13,913 bases of DNA. Origin: JBDSTZ01 sp039927975 (GTDB lineage Bacteria > Pseudomonadota > Gammaproteobacteria > Burkholderiales > Burkholderiaceae_D). The translations under genes and the position numbers were made by a program. How positions within the stretch are numbered: the first letter of the stretch is position 1; the number at the start of each line of letters is the position of its first letter. Below are positions 7,106 through 13,585 of this stretch, piece after piece. The notes beneath the pieces are model-generated. The model was not told the origin of the DNA. It was given only the letters and a program-made list of their open reading frames with translations, and did not search any database. The stretch is from NCBI GenBank assembly GCA_039927975.1, contig JBDSTZ010000216.1:1-13913 (forward strand). Reading direction: 5' to 3'.

Positions 7106-8074
7106 TCAGTATTTACGATTCGGGAATTCCTTGGCGGCCACGGACGCTGGGAATACACCTTCGGTGACGGTAATCCGCTTCGGTACTGGCTTGCCGGCCA
7201 GGACATCACGCGCGACCTGCATCAACTGCGGGCCGAGCAGCGGGCTGCATTCAACAGTGACGTTCAGCTTACCGGCGATCATCGCCTCGAACGCGCCCTT
7301 GACGCCGTCGATCGACACGATCTGGATGTCCTTGCCCGGTTTCAGGCCGGCTTCCTCGATCGCCTGGATGGCGCCGATGGCCATGTCGTCGTTGTGCGCG
7401 TACAGGATGTTGATGTTCTTGGCGTCAGCTTTCAGGAAGGCTTCCATCACTTCCTTGCCCTTGGCGCGGGTGAAGTCGCCGGTCTGCGAGCGGATCACCT
7501 TGAGCTTCGGATTGCCGGCGATGGCTTGCTCGAAGCCGGCCTTGCGGTCAAGCGCGGGGGCCGAACCGACGGTGCCCTGCAGTTCGACGATGTTGAGGAC
7601 CTTGGCCGGCGACTTGGCGGCCTGCTCGACGACCCACTTGCCGGCGCGGCGGCCTTCTTCGACGAAGTCCGAACCGATGAAGCTCACGTAGAGCGACTTG
7701 TCGGACACGTTGACGGCGCGGTCGGTCAGGATGACGGGGATGTGGGCGGCCTTGGCTTCTTTGAGGACGGTGTCCCAGCCCGATTCAACCACTGGCGAGA
7801 AGGCGATGATGTCGACCTTCTGGGCGATGAAGGAGCGGATCGCCTTGACCTGGTTTTCCTGCTTCTGCTGGGCGTCGGCGAACTTGAGGGTGACGCCTTC
7901 CTTCTTGGCGGTTTCCTTGATCGAGGCGGTGTTGGCGGTGCGCCATTCGCTCTCGGCGCCTACCTGCGAGAAGCCCATGACCATCGGCTTGGCGGCGAAG
8001 GCCGCGGTACTGAAACTGGCCAGCGCGACGGCGGCGATGGCGGAACCCAGGATCGTTCTACGTGCGAATTTCAT
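7106..8074 (-). CDS. ytfQ: periplasmic furanose-binding protein, YtfQ type
   Basis: A substrate-binding protein of the Peripla_BP_4 (ribose/galactofuranose) group, first gene of the importer operon. Residues 1-27 are a signal peptide cut at AFA|AK, and the mature chain starts with the family-typical MGFSQVGAESEWR (33-45). Later conserved stretches include DRAVNV, LYVSFIGSDF, ILYAHNDDMA and IDGVKGA. Two starts are possible: GTG at 8077 or the adjacent ATG at 8074. The Shine-Dalgarno GGAG (8082-8085 on +) is 7 nt from the ATG but only 4 from the GTG, so the ATG is chosen (322 residues). E. coli YtfQ binds galactofuranose and arabinofuranose; the neighbouring arabinan enzymes point to L-arabinofuranose here. 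Expression is likely driven by the promoter and palindrome just upstream. Confidence 0.94.
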   Translation of the reverse strand: MKFARRTILGSAIAAVALASFSTAAFAAKPMVMGFSQVGAESEWRTANTASIKETAKKEGVTLKFADAQQKQENQVKAIRSFIAQKVDIIAFSPVVESGWDTVLKEAKAAHIPVILTDRAVNVSDKSLYVSFIGSDFVEEGRRAGKWVVEQAAKSPAKVLNIVELQGTVGSAPALDRKAGFEQAIAGNPKLKVIRSQTGDFTRAKGKEVMEAFLKADAKNINILYAHNDDMAIGAIQAIEEAGLKPGKDIQIVSIDGVKGAFEAMIAGKLNVTVECSPLLGPQLMQVARDVLAGKPVPKRITVTEGVFPASVAAKEFPNRKY

Positions 8075-8097
8075 CACTTATCTCCGGTATATTTGTG

Positions 8098-8118
8098 CCC
8101 CAATCTTAAAATATGGGG
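8098..8118. promoter_or_regulatory. inverted repeat CCCCA-N11-TGGGG over the ytfQ -10
   Basis: Five-base arms CCCCA (8098-8102) and TGGGG (8114-8118) are separated by 11 AT-rich bases. The GT and AC just outside extend the symmetry if one bulged base is allowed. The element covers the predicted -10 box and reaches almost to the predicted transcription start, the classic place for a repressor site. The arms are short, so chance is not excluded. Confidence 0.4.
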
Positions 8119-8131
8119 ACATATTAATCAA
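8103..8131 (-). promoter_or_regulatory. predicted sigma70-type promoter of the ytfQRT-yjfF operon
   Basis: On the - strand a -35-like TTGATT (8126-8131) and a -10-like TAAGAT (8103-8108) are separated by exactly 17 bases. Each matches the consensus at 4 of 6 positions. Transcription would start near 8096, giving a leader of about 22 nt that carries the GGAG ribosome site. The weak boxes fit a promoter that needs an activator, and a large palindrome sits upstream at the right distance. Confidence 0.5.
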
Positions 8132-8149
8132 ATTACTTTTTCACTAGTT

Positions 8150-8177
8150 CCGATATCAATTTCGATATTGATAACGG
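8150..8177. promoter_or_regulatory. 28-bp near-perfect palindrome, candidate operator for the importer operon
   Basis: Of 14 symmetric base pairs, 12 match. The core arms are TATCAAT (8154-8160) and ATTGATA (8167-8173), flanked by CCG (8150-8152) and CGG (8175-8177), with only the pairs 8153/8174 and 8161/8166 broken. The centre is about 67 bp upstream of the predicted ytfQ transcription start, close to the -65 position where LysR-type activators usually bind. It lies in the gap between the hypothetical gene and ytfQ. The binding protein is not known; the LysR regulator of the same operon is the first candidate, though a clean T-N11-A box at the dyad was not seen. Confidence 0.6.
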
Positions 8178-8208
8178 AGGTGGAACCTGGCCGCCCACAG
8201 ACCGTCCC

Positions 8209-8601
8209 TCAGTCGGAGTGGGCGATCCACAGGCCGCCTTTGCGATCCGGCAGCCAGACCTCGGAGAGGTCGGAACTGACGTCGAAAAAACCCAGCGCAT
8301 GCTTGGCGGCGAGCTTGGAGACGACATCGTGGGCCAGGTCGATCTGGTCCCACGCGAAGGACATGTAAATCAGATTGGCGGCGATGGTGTAATCGGTGCC
8401 GCCGTCCGAGGTGTCGTCAGTCTGGGCCGGGAAGGTCTGCTGCATGTCGGCGTAAAAGCCCTGCAGCGCCGGCGTGCAGACCGACGGGTCGTCGTGGTCG
8501 TGGGGCTCGTTCCATTCGGTCTGCTGCTCGTACCAGTCGAGGAAAGGCTGGCGCTGGGCCAGGTTCTTGGTTGGTTCGAACACCATCAAATCATAGCTCA
8601 T
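8209..8601 (-). CDS. conserved hypothetical protein, 130 aa
   Basis: I cannot assign a function. The product is a small, acidic, soluble protein without signal peptide or membrane segment, so it is probably cytoplasmic. It starts MSYDLMVFEP, a beginning I associate with a small conserved hypothetical family. It has a His/Asp-rich stretch (EPHDHDDPS, about 32-40), a Thr/Asp/Gly-rich middle (DDTSDGGTDY) and a conserved-looking C-terminal half (IYMSFAWDQ ... GFFDVSSD ... VWLPD). A good AGGA site lies about 8-9 nt before the ATG at 8601, and the reading frame is clean, so it is very likely a real gene. It follows the GH127/146 gene after a 68-base gap with two hairpins and precedes the importer promoter, so its tie to sugar use is positional only. 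Confidence 0.75.
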   Translation of the reverse strand: MSYDLMVFEPTKNLAQRQPFLDWYEQQTEWNEPHDHDDPSVCTPALQGFYADMQQTFPAQTDDTSDGGTDYTIAANLIYMSFAWDQIDLAHDVVSKLAAKHALGFFDVSSDLSEVWLPDRKGGLWIAHSD

Positions 8602-8630
8602 GCCGTTTTCCTCACTCCCTTAACGCTGCA

Positions 8631-8665
8631 CCAGTGCCGGGGTTGACACTGGCGGCGGACCGCCG
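8631..8665. repeat. two adjacent hairpins after the GH127/146 gene
   Basis: In the 68-base gap before the hypothetical gene, CCAGTG (8631-8636) pairs with CACTGG (8647-8652) around a 10-base loop. Immediately next to it, CGGCGG (8653-8658) pairs with CCGCCG (8660-8665). They lie just downstream of the GH127/146 stop in the direction of transcription. No T-run follows, so they may protect the message end or weaken read-through rather than terminate fully. Confidence 0.45.
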
Positions 8666-8669
8666 GGCC

Positions 8670-11021
8670 TTAGCGTAGCAGACGCAGGCCGTACAGGCCA
8701 CCGGCGATTGAATTCGGCTTCGCCACAAAGGCGACCGTCAGCTTGCCGTTGGACGCCGCCACCAGGTCGGCCGGGATGGCGATGTCGCGCGTGTAGAAAT
8801 CGGTGGCGCCAGGTTTGAGTTCGAGCGTTTCGAGCTTGCGGCCATTGATTTCGACATCGAAGCTGCGGCCGGCGTCGACGCTGGCGAGCGTCAGGCGCAG
8901 CAGCTTGGCTTCGCGCTTCTTGTCGTTCAGCTCATAACTAAAGCGTACCGTGGCGTGACGCCAGTGGCGGCCGTCGTTGATGCCGGCGTCGGCGCCCTCG
9001 CCTTTGAAGAAATGGTCGGACTCGGGCTGCTGCTCCCCGGGCGCGACCTGGTCGATGGTGCGCTTGTCGATGGCGATGCGCTCGGCCTCGGCGGCGCCGG
9101 TCTCGAATTTGACCTTCTGCGCGTCGGCCGGGGTCGAGTATGGCCAATAGATCATGTAGCGCGAATCGTGCAGGCGGAAAAACGGAATGAACTCGGTGGC
9201 GGCGCCGGCGCCGCCCTGCACCAGGCCCGGCGCGGTGAAGGTCAGCGGCTTGCCCTTGACCGGCTTGAAGCGGTCCATGAAGGCTCGCGTGTCGCTGACG
9301 AACAGCGGGGCGGCGTCGAGCGGACAGGTCGGGCCCTGGGCGATGTGGCCCATGCGCGAGTCGTCGGCGATGAAGTTGAGCTTGTCGTCGTTGAACAGGC
9401 GGGTTTTGGCCGCCAGCACGATCGGGCCGTGCAGCACGGCGTAGTAGTTGCTGTGGTCGGGCATCTGCTCGAGCGTGGTGCGCATCGGCAGGGTGACTTC
9501 GAGGCGGTCGCCCTTGGCCCAGTCGCGCGCGATGCTCACATAGCTGCCCGGCGCGCCGTCGACCTTGATCGCCTTGCCATTGAGCTTGAGCTTGAGGGCG
9601 CCCGGCGCCACCCAGGCCGGATAGCGCAGCTTCATGGTGAAGCGGCCGCCGTTGTCGATCGTCAGGCGGGTGCTGTCCTGGTCGGGGAAGCTGGTGCTCT
9701 GGGTCAGCTTGATGTTCTTCTCGCGCCAGTTCAGGGTCGAGGCGATGAACAGGTTGACGTAGAGGGTGTCGGCTTCGTGCGCGTAAATGAATTCGCCGTA
9801 CTTGGCGTGGCTCTCGATGCCGGAACCGACGCAGCACCACATGGCCTTGTCAACGTCCGAATAGACCCGGTAGTGGTTCGGCCGCATCGGCGTGAAGTAG
9901 ACGAAGCCGCCGGTTCCGGGCCGCTGCGACGACAGGATATGGTTGTACAGGGCGCGTTCGTAGTAGTCGCCGTAACGGCCGCTTGGATCGGTCAGGAACA
10001 GCAGCTCGGTCAACTTGAGCATGTTGTAGGTGTTGCAGGTCTCGGGGCCTTCGACCTCGTTGATCATCGGCGAAAAGTCGCTCTCGCTGTGAAAGTGCTC
10101 CTTGACGCTGTTGCCGCCAATCGCCACCGAGCGGTTGTCATGCACCGTCTGCCAGAAGAATTGGGCGGCGGTCTGCAGGTCCTTGCGGCCGGTCATGTCG
10201 GCGATGCGCTTGAAGCCGATCACCTTGGGAATCTGGGTGTTGGCGTGCAGGCCGGTCAGCTTGTCTTCCTGGCGTTCCAGCGGTTCGAGCACGGCCCGGT
10301 GCGAAAAGCGCAGCGCCAGCTCGAGGTATTTCTTGTCGCCGGTGATGCGCGAGACATCGGCCAGCACTTCGTTCATGCCGCCATGCTCGCTGCGCAGCAT
10401 GGTCTGCATCTGCTCCTCGGAGAGCTGGGCGGTGAGCGCCAGCGCCCAGTCGGACAGCGCGATGAGCAGCTGCTTCGCATCCTGGTTGCCGCCGTAGATG
10501 TAGGCGTCGCGCAGGCCGGCGTAGACCTTGTGCAGGTTGTACCACGGGACCCATTTGCCGTTCACCGAAAAATTGTCCGCCTTGAGCTTGCCCTTGGCGA
10601 TGTCCTGCCAGGCCGCGCTGCCGCCGGGGATGCCGCCCAGGTAGCCGTTGCCGTTGGCCTGCTGGCTGCGTTTGAGTTCGGCGACGAAGTAGTTCAGGCG
10701 GCGCAGCACTTCGGCGTCGCCGGTGGAGGCGTACATCAGCGCCAGGGCGCTCAGGTAGTGGCCGCCCATGTGGCCATCGAGGCCGGAGGATTCCCAGTTG
10801 CCGTAGCTTGGTTTGCGCGGCGCCAGGCCGGCTTCGCGCAGAAAAGGCGCGGCCAGCTTGTCGCCATCGAGCTCCAGCAGGTAATGCAGGTCGGTGTTCT
10901 GGGCTTGCAGGAAGGGTCCGGCGCCGAGCCGCACGTCGGCCAGAGGAAACAGTTCGGAAGCGTCGACCGCGGCGCCGGCAAACAGCAGCGCGAGCGCCGC
11001 AATCGATTTTTTCAGGATCAT
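8670..11021 (-). CDS. exported beta-L-arabinofuranosidase, GH127/GH146 (DUF1680) superfamily
   Basis: A 783-residue zinc- and cysteine-dependent retaining glycosidase with an (alpha/alpha)6 barrel. Residues 1-21 are a signal peptide (cut near VDA|SE), so the enzyme is exported. The metal/catalytic residues are E327 and C329 in GPETCNTYN and the pair C396-C397 in MWCCVGSG. By analogy with HypBA1 of Bifidobacterium, C396 is the thiolate nucleophile and the other three bind zinc. E308 in VKEHF is a candidate acid/base. Residues from about 420 onward form beta-sandwich domains. The protein is longer than cytosolic GH127 HypBA1, and its NWESSGLDGHMGGHYLSAL-type N-terminal region looks closer, from memory, to GH146 (Bacteroides BT0349, an arabinan-locus enzyme). 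It starts 12 bases after the upstream GH43 stop, so it is operon-linked. Its expected role is removal of beta-L-Araf from arabinan side chains or related glycans. Confidence 0.92.
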   Translation of the reverse strand: MILKKSIAALALLFAGAAVDASELFPLADVRLGAGPFLQAQNTDLHYLLELDGDKLAAPFLREAGLAPRKPSYGNWESSGLDGHMGGHYLSALALMYASTGDAEVLRRLNYFVAELKRSQQANGNGYLGGIPGGSAAWQDIAKGKLKADNFSVNGKWVPWYNLHKVYAGLRDAYIYGGNQDAKQLLIALSDWALALTAQLSEEQMQTMLRSEHGGMNEVLADVSRITGDKKYLELALRFSHRAVLEPLERQEDKLTGLHANTQIPKVIGFKRIADMTGRKDLQTAAQFFWQTVHDNRSVAIGGNSVKEHFHSESDFSPMINEVEGPETCNTYNMLKLTELLFLTDPSGRYGDYYERALYNHILSSQRPGTGGFVYFTPMRPNHYRVYSDVDKAMWCCVGSGIESHAKYGEFIYAHEADTLYVNLFIASTLNWREKNIKLTQSTSFPDQDSTRLTIDNGGRFTMKLRYPAWVAPGALKLKLNGKAIKVDGAPGSYVSIARDWAKGDRLEVTLPMRTTLEQMPDHSNYYAVLHGPIVLAAKTRLFNDDKLNFIADDSRMGHIAQGPTCPLDAAPLFVSDTRAFMDRFKPVKGKPLTFTAPGLVQGGAGAATEFIPFFRLHDSRYMIYWPYSTPADAQKVKFETGAAEAERIAIDKRTIDQVAPGEQQPESDHFFKGEGADAGINDGRHWRHATVRFSYELNDKKREAKLLRLTLASVDAGRSFDVEINGRKLETLELKPGATDFYTRDIAIPADLVAASNGKLTVAFVAKPNSIAGGLYGLRLLR

Positions 11022-11033
11022 GACTGGTTCCGG

Positions 11034-12044
11034 TTATTTGAGTTGATTGCTTTGGTAGCGGTTAAGGTCTTTCGGGTCGACGGCCGGCCAGCCGTCCTTG
11101 TCCCACTTGATCTCGAGGATCTTGAGCTTGGGCCGATAGCGGTCGTTTGTATCGTAAGCGTGCAGCACCATCCAGTCCTTGCCGTCCCATGTGTAGGCGC
11201 TGTTGTGGCCAAGCGCCTTCCAGTCCTTGTCGCCCTTGATCACCAGCGAGCCCCCGCCCTCGGCCATGTCCTTGCCGGCGCGGTCCAGGTAAGGCCCGGT
11301 GACGGCCTTGGCGCGTCCGACCACCACATTGTAGGTGCTGTCCTTGCCACGGCAGCACAGGTCCCAGGAGGCGAACAGGTAATAATAGCCGTTCTTGCGG
11401 AAGATGAAGGGCGCCTCGATGGCGGCCGGCTCCGGCGAGCTGTCGGCGGTGAAGGCCGGCCGCTCGCGGCGCGCGATCGAATGCCACTCCTGCGGCTCGG
11501 CCAGTTTTGTCCAGCTGTCGTCGAGCTTGACCAGTTTGAGGCCGCTCCAGAACGAGCCAAAGGCCATCCACGCGCCACCCTTCTCATCTTCGACAACGTT
11601 CGGGTCGATCGCGTTCCACACATCGCGGCCCGGCACCGATTGCAGCAGCATGCCTTGATCTTCCCACTTGTAGTCGGGCGAACGCGGGTCGAGCGTCTTG
11701 TTGACGGTGGCGCCAATGCCGGAGGTGTTCTTGCCGAAGCCGGACACCGAATAGTACAAATAGTACTTGCCGTTGTGGCGTTCAATGTCGGGCGCCCAGA
11801 TATGCCCATCGAAGCTCGGCGCGGCGCGCTTGGCCCACGCCGGCTGGCCGGGGAACACGCGTCCCTCCGGCTTCCAGTCGACCATGTTGGCCGAGCTGTA
11901 GAAGGTGATGCCGTGGCCGGTGCTGAACAGGTAGTAGTTCGCACCCTCCTTCGCCATCACCGGATCATGCACGCCGACCTGTTCGGCGTGGCTGCCGGCG
12001 GCCAGAAAGGCCGCCAGCAGCGAAGCGCCGTAGCGCAGTCGCAT
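11034..12044 (-). CDS. exported GH43 endo-1,5-alpha-L-arabinanase
   Basis: A 336-residue secreted beta-propeller enzyme that cuts the alpha-1,5-L-arabinan backbone. The frame has ATGs at 12050 and 12044. GAGG (12051-12054 on +) touches the first but is 6 nt from the second, so 12044 is preferred, giving a signal peptide at 1-20 (GSHA|EQ). Catalytic residues are D27 (VHDPV), D147 (NAIDPNV) and E210 (AIEAPFI). H280 in LGHNSAY matches the calcium-binding histidine of endo-arabinanases. The WDLCCRG segment (C230-C231) with VVGRAKAVTGPYLD is a characteristic arabinanase stretch. It is the short, single-domain type without the C-terminal extension of its neighbour. It lies 17 bases after the lipoprotein GH43 gene and 12 before the GH127/146 gene, in one operon. 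Confidence 0.9.
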   Translation of the reverse strand: MRLRYGASLLAAFLAAGSHAEQVGVHDPVMAKEGANYYLFSTGHGITFYSSANMVDWKPEGRVFPGQPAWAKRAAPSFDGHIWAPDIERHNGKYYLYYSVSGFGKNTSGIGATVNKTLDPRSPDYKWEDQGMLLQSVPGRDVWNAIDPNVVEDEKGGAWMAFGSFWSGLKLVKLDDSWTKLAEPQEWHSIARRERPAFTADSSPEPAAIEAPFIFRKNGYYYLFASWDLCCRGKDSTYNVVVGRAKAVTGPYLDRAGKDMAEGGGSLVIKGDKDWKALGHNSAYTWDGKDWMVLHAYDTNDRYRPKLKILEIKWDKDGWPAVDPKDLNRYQSNQLK

Positions 12045-12061
12045 CGACATCCTCAGCGCAC

Positions 12062-13582
12062 TCAGTTACCCAGGCGCGCGCCCATGATCGAGACACCGTC
12101 CACCGATTGCGCGGTGAAGGTGACGACAAAGGCGCTGGCATTGGTATTCCACTGGCGCGACAGCACGCCGCTGAAAGTACCGGTGGTGCCCAGGTTGATG
12201 CTGACGATGTTGTTGCCCTTGTGGGTCCAGGTGCCGGTCGAGGTGCCGCTGACGGTGCCGTTGGTTTCAAGCTTGACCAGCGCCGACTGCTTGATGGTGG
12301 CGGTGACGTCCTTGCCATGGTTGACCATCTTGTAGGTGCCGGCCGCTTCCGCCGCAGTGACGGTGGCGACAACCGCGGGCGACGCTTTCGACAGCGGCGC
12401 GTAGCGGAACGGCGACAGTACCGGCCAGCCGTCCTCGTTGAAGAACAGTTCGTGCACGCGCACCTCGTGAACCTCGCCGGTGCCCGGGAAGCGGCTGTGC
12501 ATCGTCATCAGGTACTGGCCGGCGCTGTTCTGCGCGACCGAGGCGCCGCCAGGCGAGACGGCGCCGACCTGGGTGCCGGTTTCGCCCACGGCCGCGGTGA
12601 ACTGGAAGTTCCCCATCAGCTTCTGGCCGTACGGTGCGATCAGGGCGTCGTTGTTGATCGAACCGGCGACCGTGGACATGTTGTTGCCCTTGGCGTCCAG
12701 GTAGGGACCGGTCGGCGAGAGCGAACGCATGGCGCGGATGTTGTAGCCGCCGTTGGCGTCGAGGCCGCCGAAGGTCAGGAACATGTAGTAATACTTGGTG
12801 GTCGGGTTGTAGGTGATGCTCGACCCTTCGATGCGCGCGCTGCCGCCGCCAATGAGCTTGGTGCCGTAGCCCTGGCCGGCCACCGGCAGGCCGGTGGTGT
12901 CGTTCATCTCGAGGATGAAGATACCGCCCGAGAACGAGCCGTACACCATCCACAGCTTGTTGGCGGCGTCGCGGAACAGGTGCGGGTCGATCACGTTCGG
13001 CATCGTGTTGACGTCGTACGTCGCGCTGGCGGGCGCCGGCGTCTGGCCGTTGATGCCGGACTTGAGGAAGATCCCCTTGTCGACATACGGGCCTTCGACC
13101 TTGTCGGCCACCGCGATACCCATGCCCGACAGCGGGCTCGCGCCCTGGCAGGAGTTGTAGTACATGTAGAACTTGCCGTCCGGGAGCTGGATCACGTACG
13201 GGCGCCACAGGTCGTTCACGGTCGACAGCGCGAACACCGGCGCGAGCGCGGTGAGGACGTTGTTGAAGATCGGATTGGCGGCATTGACGCCGTCGGCCAC
13301 GCGGGTCCAGTTCATCATGTCGGTGGTCTTGGCGACCGACAGGTGCGAACCGAAAGCGTAGGTGACGCCGCCGGTGGTGATGGTCGACGGATCATGCACC
13401 GAGATGTTGGCGAAGGTGACCGCGTTCGCCTGAGCCACAGGCGCGCCGTCGATCGGCGTCGGGTTGGTCGGGGTGACCGGCGTGACCGGGGTGCTGGCGC
13501 CACCGCCGCCTCCACCGCCGCAGGCTGCCAGCGACAACGCGCCGGCCACGACCAATGCGCGGGCAATCAGTGTGAGTGTCAT
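12062..13582 (-). CDS. lipoprotein GH43 endo-arabinanase with C-terminal domain
   Basis: A 506-residue cell-envelope enzyme. The lipobox is LAAC with lipidated C21, followed by seven glycines and a Thr/Pro linker (about 22-45), a tether suited to display on the outer membrane. The GH43 propeller carries base D64 (VHDPS), modulator D199 (NVIDPHLF) and acid E252 (RIEGSSI). MTMHSRFPG holds a candidate metal histidine. Residues from about 400 to 506 form a separate beta-rich domain like that of two-domain arabinanases such as B. subtilis AbnB/YxiA and its Bacteroides relatives. The ATG at 13582 has GGAGG 8 nt upstream and lies 3 bases after the stop of the GH51 gene, so the genes are coupled. It probably makes the first cuts in arabinan; an alternative is an exo/endo mixed GH43 specificity. 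Confidence 0.88.
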   Translation of the reverse strand: MTLTLIARALVVAGALSLAACGGGGGGGASTPVTPVTPTNPTPIDGAPVAQANAVTFANISVHDPSTITTGGVTYAFGSHLSVAKTTDMMNWTRVADGVNAANPIFNNVLTALAPVFALSTVNDLWRPYVIQLPDGKFYMYYNSCQGASPLSGMGIAVADKVEGPYVDKGIFLKSGINGQTPAPASATYDVNTMPNVIDPHLFRDAANKLWMVYGSFSGGIFILEMNDTTGLPVAGQGYGTKLIGGGSARIEGSSITYNPTTKYYYMFLTFGGLDANGGYNIRAMRSLSPTGPYLDAKGNNMSTVAGSINNDALIAPYGQKLMGNFQFTAAVGETGTQVGAVSPGGASVAQNSAGQYLMTMHSRFPGTGEVHEVRVHELFFNEDGWPVLSPFRYAPLSKASPAVVATVTAAEAAGTYKMVNHGKDVTATIKQSALVKLETNGTVSGTSTGTWTHKGNNIVSINLGTTGTFSGVLSRQWNTNASAFVVTFTAQSVDGVSIMGARLGN

Positions 13583-13585
13583 GGC

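Noticed and set aside
7990..8074. Tat-type export signal in YtfQ (ARRTILG)
   Set aside because: The twin Arg lacks the full S/T-R-R-x-F-L-K context, and YtfQ relatives are Sec-exported without a bound cofactor.
8955..12335. Very long + strand open frame (over 1,100 codons) opposite the GH127/146 and GH43 genes
   Set aside because: It lies antisense to two clear enzymes with signal peptides and catalytic motifs. Its protein is a repetitive Val/Gly/Ala/Arg-rich shadow, typical of GC-rich codon bias.
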